NCBI GenBank assembly: GCA_963835295.1
Contig: CAWIEX010000014.1
Location: 806,001 to 870,000 of the forward strand
DNA from: JAOPZW01 sp963835295
GTDB taxonomy: Bacteria > Actinomycetota > Thermoleophilia > Solirubrobacterales > Solirubrobacteraceae
DNA: 64,000 nucleotides
Reading direction: 5' to 3'
Made by a program: the position numbers and the translations under genes. Numbering within the stretch: the first letter of the stretch is position 1; every line of letters begins with the position of its first letter. The notes below the pieces were generated by a model. It saw nothing but the letters and a program-made list of their open reading frames with translations. It searched no databases and was not told the origin of the DNA. This document shows positions 1 to 8,627 of this stretch, one piece after another.

Positions 1-632
1 GCGCCGTCCAGCACGGCGACGAAGACGCGCATCCCGGCGGGCAGCCCGCCCTTGGCCACCGCGTCGGGATCGGCCGGCGTCGCGGCGACCGTCGTGCTCG
101 CCGCCGCGCCCGTCACGTCGACCGTGCGCGCGCCGGCGGGGACCGCCCCGAAGGCCCACGTGCGGCCGGACACGGGGTCGAAGTAGGTCTGCACGAGGCG
201 CTGGGCGAGGACGGAAGGGCTGACGCCCACCCCCGGGCGCCGCGAGGCGACGTCGCAGCGCGCCCCTCCCCCGCCCCCGGGCACCGTGAGGAACACGCCG
301 ACGGCGCGCACGCGGGCGTAGTCGCACGCGGAGGCCGTCAGCCGCCAGGCCACTCCGCGCTCCACGCCCGCGGCGACGTAGACCTGAGCGCCCGTCCGCT
401 CCGGGGCCACCGACCCGGGCGGCCGCGCGGCGCCGGGCAGCGGCACAGGATCGGGCGCCCAGATCGCGTCGCGGGTGGCGAGCGCGGTGGGCACGAGCGC
501 CACCAGCGCGAGGACCAGCACCAGCCCACGCGGCCAGCGAGGAAGACGCGCGCGGCGTGGCGGGCGAGCCCACGCCGCGCGCAGGTCGTGGCCGAGCTCG
601 GCGAGGATCGTCTCGGGGTCGCGCGCGCTCAC
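1..632 (-). CDS. membrane-anchored protein paired with ECF sigma factor (partial, runs off window)
   Basis: An open frame starts at GTG 632, which overlaps the sigma factor stop (GTGA), and runs to the window edge, so the C-terminus is missing. About 45 N-terminal residues include an acidic segment (ARDPETILAELGHDL), then one hydrophobic helix (LVLVLALVALVPTAL), then a presumably extracytoplasmic domain with two cysteines. Position and topology suggest the sigma factor's membrane partner, but no anti-sigma zinc motif is visible. Function is therefore inferred from context only. Confidence 0.6.
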   Translation of the reverse strand, partial: MSARDPETILAELGHDLRAAWARPPRRARLPRWPRGLVLVLALVALVPTALATRDAIWAPDPVPLPGAARPPGSVAPERTGAQVYVAAGVERGVAWRLTASACDYARVRAVGVFLTVPGGGGGARCDVASRRPGVGVSPSVLAQRLVQTYFDPVSGRTWAFGAVPAGARTVDVTGAAASTTVAATPADPDAVAKGGLPAGMRVFVAVLDG

Positions 633-1189
633 GCCGCGCCCTCCGGCCCGAGCTCGTGACGATCGACGGCGGCGGCCAGCGCCCGCAGCCCGCGCGAGAC
701 CCGCGCCCGCGCGGTCTGCTCGGAGACGCCGAGGCGCGCCGCCACCGTCGGGTAGCCGAGCTCGTCGACGACGCGCAGGCGCACCGCCTCGCGCTGCTCG
801 GCGCCGAGCTCGGCCAGCGCGCCCTGGACCGCCGAGCGCAGCTCGCCCAACGCGGCGAGCTCCTCGATGCGGATCTGCTCCTCGGCCTCGAGCGCCGGCG
901 GCTCGACACCGAGGCGCGCCAGCGCGCGGCGCTCGGCCCGCCCCCGGCGCAGCGCCTCGTGGAGGACGTTGCGCCCGATGCCGAAGACCCAGGCCGCCAG
1001 GGCGTCGCGGTCGGATGGGTCCGCCGCGAAGCGACGGCGCTGCTCGAAGGCGCGCGCGTAGGTCTCGGCCACCAGGTCGACGGCCAGCTGCGCGTCGTAG
1101 GTGCGTCGCGTGAAGAAGATCAGCAGCCGGCGCCCGTCGCGCTCGTAGGCAGCGGCGAGGCGATCTGAGTCGAGGCGCTGGCGGGCCAT
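629..1189 (-). CDS. ECF-family RNA polymerase sigma factor
   Basis: A 186-residue protein with the two-part layout of ECF sigma factors. Region 2 includes VDLVAETYARAFEQRRRF and AAWVFGIGRNVLHEALRRG. Region 4 includes LGAEQREAVRLRVVDELGY and the helix-turn-helix TVAARLGVSEQTARARVSRG. It should direct RNA polymerase to a small regulon. ATG 1189 is preferred to GTG 1195 because it sits closer to the conserved N-terminus. Its stop overlaps the start of the membrane protein gene, so the two are translationally coupled. The inducing signal is not visible. Confidence 0.88.
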   Translation of the reverse strand: MARQRLDSDRLAAAYERDGRRLLIFFTRRTYDAQLAVDLVAETYARAFEQRRRFAADPSDRDALAAWVFGIGRNVLHEALRRGRAERRALARLGVEPPALEAEEQIRIEELAALGELRSAVQGALAELGAEQREAVRLRVVDELGYPTVAARLGVSEQTARARVSRGLRALAAAVDRHELGPEGAA

Positions 1190-1252
1190 CCACACCGATC
1201 TTGTCGCGTCGGTCCGATGCTGTGACGCGCTCGCTACGCTTGGCCGCTGCCT

Positions 1253-1323
1253 GGCGACGTGGCGGAGTGGTTACGCAGCGGCCTGCAAAGCCGTTTACAC
1301 CGGTTCGATTCCGGTCGTCGCCT
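1253..1323 (+). tRNA. tRNA-Cys (GCA anticodon)
   Basis: A complete cloverleaf can be folded. The acceptor stem GGCGACG pairs with CGTCGCC, the anticodon loop contains GCA (ctGCAaa), the T arm holds GGTTCGATTCC, and the discriminator base is T as is usual for tRNA-Cys. CCA is not encoded. Confidence 0.95.
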
Positions 1324-1374
1324 TGCGCGCAATGCGCTCAGCGCGACGGCTCGTCAGGGTCGCCGCGCCTCGCG

Positions 1375-2673
1375 CTAGTCCTTGTACGGATCGAAGGTCC
1401 CGGCCCCCGCCATCGCCACGCCGATCGGCCGCAGGGTGTGCAGGACCTCGATGGTGTCGCCGTGCGCGGCGAGGACCGTGTCCAGGCGCTTGTAGGCGTC
1501 GGGCGCCTCGTCGGCGCCGCCGCCGCGCAACTCCACGCCCAGGCCGCTGATGGTGGCCTGCACGCGGGGCCAGTTGATGACCCCCGGCGTCAGCTGCACC
1601 ATGCGCTTGACCACCCTGTGGTTGCCGCACTTCGGGCAGCGCCCCTGCGCGGGCGGGTGCTCGCCGGGCCCTTGGACCCAGTCGCACCTGCGCCGCGGGC
1701 AGGCCCACCGCCTGCGGCTCTTGCCAGCGGCCTGCGTGCGCGACATGACCCGCCCGGCGCCGTGCACGGTGCTGTACAGCAGGTCGCGCGAGGCCTCGGT
1801 GTCGACGCCGCGCAGGATGACGGAGGGCTCGCCCATCGTCGCGCCGACGAAGCCCTCCTGGCCGGGGAAGGCCGGCGTGCAGCCCTTGCGGACCACCCAC
1901 ACGTCGACCCCGGCGTGGCGCTCGCGCCAAGCGAAGTTGTGATGGTTGTGGACCTCGTAGGTCGACTCGGCGCCCAGGATGTCGAGCACCTTCGCGACCA
2001 CCGTGTCGCGGCCCGCGTAGGCGTAATCGCCGGCGAGGTGCATCGCCGCGATGTAGGACTGCCCGAGCTCGCTGTCGACGCCGAACAGGACCGGGGGGCT
2101 GTCCATCTCCCCCTCGGTCGTGGGATCGCCGAACGCCTTGCCCTGCGCGAGCGCCAGGAAGCCGCTCGCGGTCCGATGCCCGAAGCCGCGCGAGCCGAAG
2201 TGGACCCCGACCCAGACGTGTCCGTCGTCGCCCTCGAACAGGTCCACGTAGTGGTTGCCCGAGCCCACCGTGCCGAGCTGCTGCGCCGCCATCTCGTGGA
2301 GGCCGCGCTGCGGCGCGAAGTCGGCATCGCGGATGGCGTCGAGGACGGGATGCTCGACGGGGTCGGCGTTCTTGCGCCCGACGCCGAAGCTGATCTGGTC
2401 GAAGATCGCGTCCATCACACGGCGGACATCGGGGGCGAGGTCCGCCGCGAGGATGTTGGTCCGGCACGCCTTGTTGCCGCACGCGATGTCGTAGCCCACC
2501 CCGGACGGGCTGATGTGGTCGGGGTAGGCGAGGGCGCCGCCGATGGGCTGCGAGTACCCGACGTGGCCGTCGGCGCAGAGCACGCCGCGCACGGCGTCCC
2601 CCGCCTCGGCGCAGCGCACGAGCTGCTCGACGGCGCGGGCGTCCACGTCGCCGTAGACGGTGATCGGCGCCAT
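1375..2673 (-). CDS. rtcB: RtcB-family RNA ligase with internal zinc ribbon
   Basis: A 432-residue RtcB protein, a GTP- and Mn-dependent ligase joining 3'-phosphate or 2',3'-cyclic-phosphate RNA ends to 5'-OH ends. Seen: CADGHVGYSQPIGG, the metal-binding GYDIACGNKACRTN, GSGNHYVDLF, HFGSRGFGHR, and the guanylylation motif STVHGAGRVMSR with its nucleophilic His. Directly after that motif lies an insertion with two Cys pairs (CPRRRC and CPKC), a likely zinc ribbon absent from E. coli RtcB. ATG 2673 overlaps the stop of the upstream CDF transporter gene (ATGA), suggesting coupled translation. Confidence 0.93.
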   Translation of the reverse strand: MAPITVYGDVDARAVEQLVRCAEAGDAVRGVLCADGHVGYSQPIGGALAYPDHISPSGVGYDIACGNKACRTNILAADLAPDVRRVMDAIFDQISFGVGRKNADPVEHPVLDAIRDADFAPQRGLHEMAAQQLGTVGSGNHYVDLFEGDDGHVWVGVHFGSRGFGHRTASGFLALAQGKAFGDPTTEGEMDSPPVLFGVDSELGQSYIAAMHLAGDYAYAGRDTVVAKVLDILGAESTYEVHNHHNFAWRERHAGVDVWVVRKGCTPAFPGQEGFVGATMGEPSVILRGVDTEASRDLLYSTVHGAGRVMSRTQAAGKSRRRWACPRRRCDWVQGPGEHPPAQGRCPKCGNHRVVKRMVQLTPGVINWPRVQATISGLGVELRGGGADEAPDAYKRLDTVLAAHGDTIEVLHTLRPIGVAMAGAGTFDPYKD

Positions 2674-3434
2674 CAGCGCGCGTGGTCGTGGCCGCGCACG
2701 GTGCGCCACGACTGCCACGTGATGCGCAGGATCACGAAGGTGATCGCCAGCCCGATGAGCGGGTCGGCGATCGGGATGCCGATGGCCACGACGGCCGCCG
2801 ACGCGATGACGGCCAGCGACACGTAGGCGTCGGCGCGCGCGTGGTCGCCGTCGGCGATCAGCGCCGGGCTGTCCAGCCGCCGCCCGGCGCGCAGGCGGAT
2901 CCGGGCCGCGGCGAGGTTGCCCGCGTATCCGATGGCGCCGGCCAGGGCGAGCGCATAGAGATGGCTCGGGGCGTCCGGGTGGATCAGCCGCGCGATCGCC
3001 TCGACCCCGGCGACGCAGGCGCTGACGAAGATCGCCGCGACCACGAACAGCCCGGCCGTTCTCTCGGCGCGCTCGGAGCGCAGCAGGAACGCGGCGCCGA
3101 CCGGCACCGCGGTCAGGGCGTCACCGAAGTTGTGGATGAGGTCGGCCAGCAGCGCGACGCTGCCCGAGACGACGAAGACCAGCGTCTGCAGCGCGGCCGC
3201 GGCCCCGAGGACGGCAAGCGAGGCGAGAACCGCCCGCAGCCCGGCGCGCGAGCGCTTGATCGAGTCGTGGACGAGCCCGTGCGAGTGCCCATGGCCATGG
3301 GAATGCGCGTGGCGGTCGCCGTCGCCGTGGGCGCGCGAGTGCGAGTGCGGCCCGTCGTGCGGGTGCTCGTGCACCAGCCCGCCGCCGTGGCGGTGGCGCT
3401 GGCCTCCAAGCGCTTCGTAAAGGCTCGCGCTCAT
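2673..3434 (-). CDS. cation diffusion facilitator (CDF) metal exporter
   Basis: A 253-residue protein with a long N-terminal His/Asp-rich tail (repeats such as HGHGHSHG) followed by six hydrophobic segments. ADLIHNFGDALTAV carries the HxxxD site and DGDHARADAYVSL the second one, as in CDF zinc/cobalt exporters that use proton antiport. The His-rich tail probably buffers or senses metal. The gene overlaps rtcB by the ATGA junction, and RtcB needs divalent metal, although a functional link is only inferred. Confidence 0.88.
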   Translation of the reverse strand: MSASLYEALGGQRHRHGGGLVHEHPHDGPHSHSRAHGDGDRHAHSHGHGHSHGLVHDSIKRSRAGLRAVLASLAVLGAAAALQTLVFVVSGSVALLADLIHNFGDALTAVPVGAAFLLRSERAERTAGLFVVAAIFVSACVAGVEAIARLIHPDAPSHLYALALAGAIGYAGNLAAARIRLRAGRRLDSPALIADGDHARADAYVSLAVIASAAVVAIGIPIADPLIGLAITFVILRITWQSWRTVRGHDHAR

Positions 3435-3466
3435 CACCCAACAGGGTAGATCGCTATCACTCAGGC

Positions 3467-3820
3467 ATGGACCACGAGGCACTGCTGCGCGACGTCTACG
3501 CGGCGTTCAACGAGCGCGACGTCGACGCCGTGCTCGCGACACTGCACCCCGACGTCGACTGGCCCAACGCCTTCGAGGGCGGCCGGGTCACCGGCCGCGA
3601 CGACGTGCGCGGCTACTGGCGCCGGCAGTTCGAGCAGATCGACCCGCGCGTCGAGCCGCGCCGGTTCAGCGACGCCGGCGAGGGGCGCGTGGCCGTCGCG
3701 GTGCACCAGGTGGTGCGCGCCCTCGACGGGACGCTGCTCGCCGATCGCGAGGTCACCCACGTGTACGCGTTCCGCGACGGCCTGGTCGTGCGCATGGACG
3801 TCATCGAACCGGAGGAGTAG
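3467..3820 (+). CDS. SnoaL-like / NTF2-fold protein
   Basis: A 117-residue protein with the pattern of SnoaL-like polyketide-cyclase or limonene-hydrolase folds: an N-terminal helix (LLRDVYAAFNERDVDAVLATLHPDVDW), FEGGRVTGRDDVRGYWRRQ, and a C-terminal strand VTHVYAFRDGLVVRMDVI. Such proteins form cone-shaped alpha+beta barrels with varied, often unknown ligands. Its 3' end overlaps the convergent gene at 3801-4145 by 20 bp. No substrate can be assigned. Confidence 0.8.
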   Translation: MDHEALLRDVYAAFNERDVDAVLATLHPDVDWPNAFEGGRVTGRDDVRGYWRRQFEQIDPRVEPRRFSDAGEGRVAVAVHQVVRALDGTLLADREVTHVYAFRDGLVVRMDVIEPEE

Positions 3821-4145
3821 GGCCGCCCTCGAGCCACGCGACCACGTCCTCGCGCGTGAGCTCGAAGCCGAGCGCGGGGAGCTCGGCGATGACGGCGTGC
3901 GTCATGGCGCGGCAGTGGCGCTCGGCGAGCGCGGGCGAGCCGGTGGCGTGCTCGATGATCGAGCGGGCCAGCTCGCGCGAGCCCAGGCCCGGGCGCCCCC
4001 ACGCGAAGCTGGCCAGCGCCGCCTCGCCGCGGTAGGGCAGCGTCCGGCGGCTGGCGCCCTCCTCGATCCAGACGTGAAAGCCCCACCAGTCCGCCACCCC
4101 CACATAGCGCAACGTCGCGGTCCGTGTGAGCGTTGTGTCGGACAT
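3801..4145 (-). CDS. conserved hypothetical protein (DUF6166-like)
   Basis: A 114-residue protein from ATG 4145. It shows RYVGVADWWGFHVWIEE, a Trp-rich N-terminal strand, then a helical part with SRELARSIIEHATG and TREDVVAWLEG. The pattern resembles small actinobacterial proteins of the DUF6166 type, but I am not certain of the family. ATG 4166 is an alternative start. The product looks soluble with no signal peptide. No function can be given. Confidence 0.6.
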   Translation of the reverse strand: MSDTTLTRTATLRYVGVADWWGFHVWIEEGASRRTLPYRGEAALASFAWGRPGLGSRELARSIIEHATGSPALAERHCRAMTHAVIAELPALGFELTREDVVAWLEGGPTPPVR

Positions 4146-4288
4146 GTCCCCACCCAACGACGCCATGCCAACGAGAACATCAAGGCTTCCGAAGAAGTGA
4201 CGAAGCACGGTCTGCGCCCGGACGTCTCTTCGCCGACCCTTAGGTTTCTTTGAGATTCCTCTCAGCCCCACACGATGAGGTGTCGAGC

Positions 4289-4702
4289 ATGGCCAGCGCA
4301 GCGTCCATCTCCCCGACCGAGGCTCGCGCGCCGACCGAGGAGCTCGAGCCCCACGGCGTCCTGGGCCACAGCGCGCGCCGCGAGAGCCTCGCCTTCGCGC
4401 GCCCCGTGCCCGGCCGCTACCTGGCGATCGAGGACGGCGAGGTCACGCGGCTGGTCGCGCTGCACCAGGCGGTGACCCACGTCGGGCGAGGCTTCTCGGC
4501 CGACCTGCGCCTCGAGGACCAGAGCGTCTCGCGCCGCCACGCGGTCATCGTCGACGACGGCGAGGGCGCTCGGGTCCTCGACGACCGCAGCGCCAACGGC
4601 ACCTTCGTCAACGGCGTCCGCGTCACCGACGCGCAGCTGCGCGACCGCGACGTCATCCAGCTGGGCCGGGTCGCCCTGGTCTTTCGCGTCGTAACCGGCT
4701 GA
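4289..4702 (+). CDS. FHA-domain protein
   Basis: A 137-residue protein whose C-terminal two thirds form a forkhead-associated domain, which binds phosphothreonine peptides. The diagnostic residues are present: GRGFSADLRLEDQSVSRRH (Gly-Arg, Ser and His) and the later NGTFVNG. The N-terminal 60 residues are low-complexity. FHA proteins usually act in Ser/Thr kinase signalling, but no kinase is nearby. The truncated transposase lies just downstream on the opposite strand. Confidence 0.9.
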   Translation: MASAASISPTEARAPTEELEPHGVLGHSARRESLAFARPVPGRYLAIEDGEVTRLVALHQAVTHVGRGFSADLRLEDQSVSRRHAVIVDDGEGARVLDDRSANGTFVNGVRVTDAQLRDRDVIQLGRVALVFRVVTG

Positions 4703-4734
4703 GCGGCAGCACGCCAGCGCCCAACGGCGCTCTA

Positions 4735-5659
4735 AGCACGACGTTTGGTCCCGACCCCACCGGGAACGCTCTGTGCGCAGCGGCCCCGGTGCCTTGGCGG
4801 CCGACCAGGCGGCTTCGACGAGCACGTGGCGGGCGGCGGCCGGGCCCTCCTTCGATGTGCGGCCGTGCCGGGCCGGCCCGTTGCCCGACTGGCGGATCGT
4901 CGGATGCAGCCCGAGGTAGCCAACCAGATGCCGCGCGCTCGGGAAGCGCCGGACGTCGCCGATCACGGCGGCCAGCGTGACGGCGGTCACGACGTCGACG
5001 CCGGGGATCGTCATCAGCCGCCGCACGTCCTCGTCGCCGAGCACCTGCTGAGCGATGATCGCGTCGATCTGGGCCAGCTCGTCGCCGAGGAAGTCCAGCT
5101 GGCGCAGGCCGGCGTCGACCGTCAGGCGCTCGTCGAGTGGCAACTGCTGCGCGGCGATCCACGCGCGGCCCTTCTTGCCGAACGGGTCGCTGGCCGGGTT
5201 GCGTCCCTTCAGGTTGCGATGCAGCACCGCGCAGATCTCGTTCTTGATCTGGGTGCGGCGCTTGACCAGCCCGCGACGGCGCGACACCAGCCGGCGCAGC
5301 ATCCGCACGCGCTCGTCGCCGATCCACACCGCCGGGATCAGGTCGGCGGCCAGCAGATCGGCGAGCACCTTGGCGTCGACCTTGTCGGTCTTGATCCGCG
5401 CGTGGCTGATCGCACGGACCTGCTTGGCGTGCGCGAGCACCACCTCGGCGACATGCGGCTCGAGGATCCTGGCGATCGCCAGAGCGTTGCCGGTCGCCTC
5501 CAGCACCACCCGGTCCGTCGGCCCCAGGCTCTGCGCGAACAGCGCAAGCTGCTCGGGCGTCGTGGCGATCCGTCCGGCCGAGCGCGCCCGGCCTCCGTCG
5601 GCGATCGCGACCTGACAGAAGTCGCGATGCACGTCCAACCCGATCGACCTGCCCACCAC
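4735..5659 (-). pseudogene. truncated IS110-family transposase
   Basis: The frame reads GLDVHRDFCQVAI, LEATGN, AKQVRAISHARIKTDKVDAK and IPGVDVVTAVTLAAVIGD, the DEDD-type N-terminus and transposase_20 region of IS110-family transposases. The match stops near AWSAAKAPGPLR; the expected C-terminal section with the catalytic Ser is absent. The frame then runs into sequence antisense to the FHA gene. Candidate starts are GTG 5659 or GTG 5656, with GGGAGG upstream. This is a 3'-truncated insertion sequence; I found no terminal inverted repeats, which IS110 elements lack anyway. Confidence 0.85.
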
Positions 5660-5807
5660 CAACCTCCCAGCTCGACAACACAACGGGGAGTTCGGCGGGC
5701 AAGAACGACACCTACGGATTCGCGCTCGCAGCGCACCCGGGCAAGTCGCAGGGGCGGCCAGTTACACCAGCGGGCTCGTACACCAGATCCAGGGGGAGGC
5801 CGGAGCG

Positions 5808-6923
5808 ATGCGTCAGCGGTGGTGGTTGGTGGTGGCGGCGTTCGTCGTCTGCATGGGGATGACGGTGCTCCCCGCGGGTGCGCAGCTGCCCGTGACGACG
5901 CCGACGGTCCCCACCCCGACCGTCCCCACGGCGACGGTTCCGACGCCCACGGTCCCGGTCCCCACCGTCCCGACCCCGACGGTGCCGACCCCGACGCCCC
6001 CTCCCGCACCCGCGCCGGTCCACGTCCCGTCGGTCACCGTGCCATCGGTCACGACGCCGTCCGTCAGCACGCCTGCGGGAACGGTCCAGTCGACCTCGAC
6101 GCCGTCGGTCACCACCCCCTCGGTCAGCACGCCGTCGGTGGACACGCCCGGCAGCACCACCGTGCGCTCCGGCAGCGGGTCGACCGGATCCGGCGGGTCG
6201 GGCTCGAGCAGCTCGTCCGGTTCCGGCAGCTCGTCTGGTTCCGCCGGCGGCTCCGGGGGCGGCGCAACGGGGACGACCGGCACCGCCGGGTCCACCCCGG
6301 GCAGCGCGACGTCACCAGGCGGCGCCTCCGGCGCCGATGGCCAGGCCCCGCGCAGCGGCTCCTCCAACGCCAAGCCCCGGACCCGCGCCGCGCGCGTCCG
6401 CCAGCGCGAGCGCAACCTGCGGCGCACCGTCCTGCGCTTTCACGGCTGCCTGTCGCGCGTGCCGCGCTCCGAGCGCCGCGTGCTCAGCCTGCGCGCCGGC
6501 GTCGGGCGCCTGCGCCCGCACACGCGCAGCGAGGTCGCGCGGATCACTCATCTGCGGCGCGCGCGCGTCATCACACTCGAGCGCCGCGGCCTGAGGCGGC
6601 TGCGCGCGCTCAACCGCGCGGGCGCGTGCCAGGACGCCGGCGCGCCGACGACCGCGGTGACGGCCGCGCCCGGCACCGGCACCCCGGTGCCGCCGGCCAG
6701 CGGCTCGGGTGAGCGCAGCGCGGTGCTGGCCGAGCAGCACTCGAGCGCCGCGAGCCAGGACAGCGGCTCGCCGGGCAAGCCCGAGCGGGCCGAGCTGTCG
6801 CTCAGCCGCCCGTCGGCCAGCGGCCCCAGCGGCAGCTCGTTCGACCTCGCCCTCATCCTCGGCCCGCTCGCCTTCCTCGCCTTCCTGCTCGTGATAACGC
6901 GCGAGGTCCGGCGCACCGGCTAG
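5808..6923 (+). CDS. secreted, membrane-anchored Thr/Pro/Ser-rich protein with sigma-region-4-like domain
   Basis: 371 residues. The N-terminus is a signal peptide (WWLVVAAFVVCMGMTVLPAGAQ). It is followed by imperfect TVPTPTVP and SVTTPSVST repeats, then a Ser/Gly linker. Residues about 195-270 form a basic helical domain reading LRAGVGRLRPHTRSEVAR and LERRGLRRLRALNRAG, which resembles sigma-70 region 4 or another helix-turn-helix. A C-terminal hydrophobic helix (LILGPLAFLAFLLVI) and positive tail follow. The topology places the DNA-binding-like domain outside the membrane, so its role is unclear. Confidence 0.75.
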   Translation: MRQRWWLVVAAFVVCMGMTVLPAGAQLPVTTPTVPTPTVPTATVPTPTVPVPTVPTPTVPTPTPPPAPAPVHVPSVTVPSVTTPSVSTPAGTVQSTSTPSVTTPSVSTPSVDTPGSTTVRSGSGSTGSGGSGSSSSSGSGSSSGSAGGSGGGATGTTGTAGSTPGSATSPGGASGADGQAPRSGSSNAKPRTRAARVRQRERNLRRTVLRFHGCLSRVPRSERRVLSLRAGVGRLRPHTRSEVARITHLRRARVITLERRGLRRLRALNRAGACQDAGAPTTAVTAAPGTGTPVPPASGSGERSAVLAEQHSSAASQDSGSPGKPERAELSLSRPSASGPSGSSFDLALILGPLAFLAFLLVITREVRRTG

Positions 6924-7798
6924 GCAACGCCGACCGCGGCCGAGATCGCCCGGAGCTCCGCGTCGGTGAGCTCGAGCTCGGCGGCGCGCAGCGAATCGGT
7001 GATGGTCTCGGGCCGGCTCGACCCAGGGATCGGGATCATCGTCGGCCCGAGCGACAGCAGCCAGGCCAGCGCGACCTGCTGGGGCGAGACGCCGTGCGCC
7101 TGCGCCGCTTTGCGCACGGGGTCGACGCCGCCGGCCGCCTCGGCCGCCGAGCTGATGCCGCCCAGCGGCGACCACGCCAGGAAGGCGATGCCGCGCTCGG
7201 TGCACGCCTGCAGCTCGCCCTTGGCGATCGGCCCGGTGTAGCCCAGCGAGAGCTGGTTCTGGACCGAGACGACGTCGACGATGCCGAGCGCCTCCTCGAG
7301 CTGCGCGACGGTGGCGTTGGAGATGCCGACCCAGCGGACCTTGCCCTCGTCCTGGAGCTCCTTGAACGTGCCGATCGACTCGGCGTACGGGACTCTCGGG
7401 TCGGGGCGGTGGAACTGGTAGAGGTCGATACGGTCGGTCTCGAGCGCCCGCAGCGAAGCCTCGCACGCCGCACGCAGGTGCTCGGGGCGCCCGTCGGGCG
7501 GCCAGCGCTGCTCGCGGTCGCGGGTCAGCCCGCCCTTGGTGGCGACGATGACGTCGTCGCGGCGGCCCTTCAGCGCCTTGGCGACCAGGCGCTCGCCGTG
7601 GCCGATGTCGCGGTCGTCGCGCGCGTAGGCGTCAGCGGTGTCGATGAGGCCGACGCCGGCGTCCAGCGCGGCGTGGATGGTGCGGATCGAGCGCTCCTCG
7701 TCGGGACGCCCATCGAGCGACATGGGCATCTCGCCCAGGCCGATCGGATGGATGTCGACACCGGCGAGCGAGCGGGTCAGAGGGGTCGTGGAAGCCAT
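6920..7798 (-). CDS. aldo/keto reductase
   Basis: A 292-residue NAD(P)H-dependent oxidoreductase of the aldo/keto reductase superfamily, with a TIM-barrel fold and full length. The catalytic tetrad can be traced: Asp in GLIDTADAYA, Tyr in the same motif, Lys in VIVATKGGL and His in YQFHRPDP. GISNATVAQLEEAL and IPIPGSSRPETI are the other family signatures, the latter for cofactor binding. The physiological substrate cannot be read from sequence. The gene is convergent with the preceding secreted protein. Confidence 0.93.
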   Translation of the reverse strand: MASTTPLTRSLAGVDIHPIGLGEMPMSLDGRPDEERSIRTIHAALDAGVGLIDTADAYARDDRDIGHGERLVAKALKGRRDDVIVATKGGLTRDREQRWPPDGRPEHLRAACEASLRALETDRIDLYQFHRPDPRVPYAESIGTFKELQDEGKVRWVGISNATVAQLEEALGIVDVVSVQNQLSLGYTGPIAKGELQACTERGIAFLAWSPLGGISSAAEAAGGVDPVRKAAQAHGVSPQQVALAWLLSLGPTMIPIPGSSRPETITDSLRAAELELTDAELRAISAAVGVA

Positions 7799-7832
7799 CC
7801 TCCGAGACTAGCCCGCTCGTTGCGCGCGCAAA

Positions 7833-7851
7833 CGCCGGCCCCGCGCCGGCG
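7833..7851 (-). terminator. possible hairpin terminator after the secreted peptidase
   Basis: A 7-bp GC stem, CGCCGGC pairing with GCCGGCG across a 5-nt loop, lies between the peptidase stop and the aldo/keto reductase start. No T-run follows, so it is only a candidate factor-independent terminator in a GC-rich genome. Confidence 0.3.
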
Positions 7852-7854
7852 CTC

Positions 7855-8475
7855 TCAGCTCTGCTCCCAGTACGAGGTGCGTCGCATGGCGCCGGCCGTT
7901 GAGAGCCCGAAGTGGATGTGGTTGCGATGGGCCGTCGTCGGATCCATGTGCCGACGGATCTCGCCGTGCTCGTTCTCGCACGCCCGGTAGGAGACGAAGT
8001 CCTGCATCCCGGCGCCCCAGTACGAGCAGTCCCAGATGATCTCCTCGACGCCCATCCGCCGCGCGAGGGCGTGTGGGGTGCCGACCTTGTCGGGCGCCAG
8101 GAAGAGCTCGATCAGCCGCCGCGCCGCCCGGCGGTCGGAGGGGTCGGAGACGTCGAGGTGCCAGTCGGCGGCGCGGCCCTCGGCGTGCAGCGACGCCTCG
8201 TGCGCCCCCCACCTCTCGCAGCGGTACGTGCCCCAGAAGACGCCTTCGGCGTGGCGCTGCAACCAGGAGACGAAGGCGGTCATCCCCGGCTTGGGCTTGC
8301 TCGTGCAATGCGTCGCGGGTTCGTAGGCCTCGGGATCGGGCGCGAGGTCGATCAGATGGTCGGCGGGGTTGTGGGCCACCGGGCCAGGCGCCCGTCCCAG
8401 GCGGAAGGCGCCCGCCGGAGCGACGACGACGAGCGTCGCCAAGAGGGCGGCGAGGAGCGTGAGCGAACGGCGCAT
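7855..8475 (-). CDS. secreted M15/D-Ala-D-Ala carboxypeptidase-like metallopeptidase
   Basis: A protein of about 206 residues with a signal peptide (LTLLAALLATLVVVAPAGA). The motifs SLHAEGRAADWHLD and HRNHIHFGLS supply His-x6-Asp and His-x-His zinc ligands as in M15-type peptidoglycan peptidases. Two further cysteine pairs probably form disulfides. It is likely exported and acts on cell-wall peptides or a similar extracytoplasmic substrate. ATG 8487 is an alternative start four codons upstream. Confidence 0.8.
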   Translation of the reverse strand: MRRSLTLLAALLATLVVVAPAGAFRLGRAPGPVAHNPADHLIDLAPDPEAYEPATHCTSKPKPGMTAFVSWLQRHAEGVFWGTYRCERWGAHEASLHAEGRAADWHLDVSDPSDRRAARRLIELFLAPDKVGTPHALARRMGVEEIIWDCSYWGAGMQDFVSYRACENEHGEIRRHMDPTTAHRNHIHFGLSTAGAMRRTSYWEQS

Positions 8476-8553
8476 GACCGTCCGCATCGGCCGGCCCGGG
8501 GCCGCTCTTGAACCGCGTCTGGACGGAAAGCCGGGCTATACTGCCGATCGCGC

Positions 8554-8627
8554 GCGGCTGTAGCTCAGTTGGCTAGAGCGTCTGCTTGCCATGCAGAAGG
8601 TCGAGGGTTCGAGTCCCTTCAGCCGCT
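8554..8627 (+). tRNA. tRNA-Gly (GCC anticodon), island insertion site
   Basis: A complete cloverleaf with acceptor stem GCGGCTG/CAGCCGC, D arm TAGCTCAGTTGGCTAGAGC, anticodon GCC (cttGCCatg) and T arm GGGTTCGAGTCCC. A TATACT -10-like hexamer lies at 8537-8542. The 3' half of this gene is the core repeated at 13.79 kb and 27.52 kb, so it is the attachment site of the neighbouring integrated elements. Confidence 0.96.

Noticed and set aside
1201..2826. Long plus-strand frame over tRNA-Cys and rtcB
   Set aside because: It is a GC-rich shadow of rtcB on the other strand, and includes the tRNA.
4262..4735. C-terminal continuation of the IS110 transposase frame
   Set aside because: The frame is open but its translation is the antisense of the FHA gene and has no transposase motifs.
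6000..6300. CRISPR-like or tandem DNA repeat in the Thr/Pro-rich region
   Set aside because: The repeats are short, irregular codon repeats within a coding region, with no spacer structure. No CRISPR array was seen in the window.
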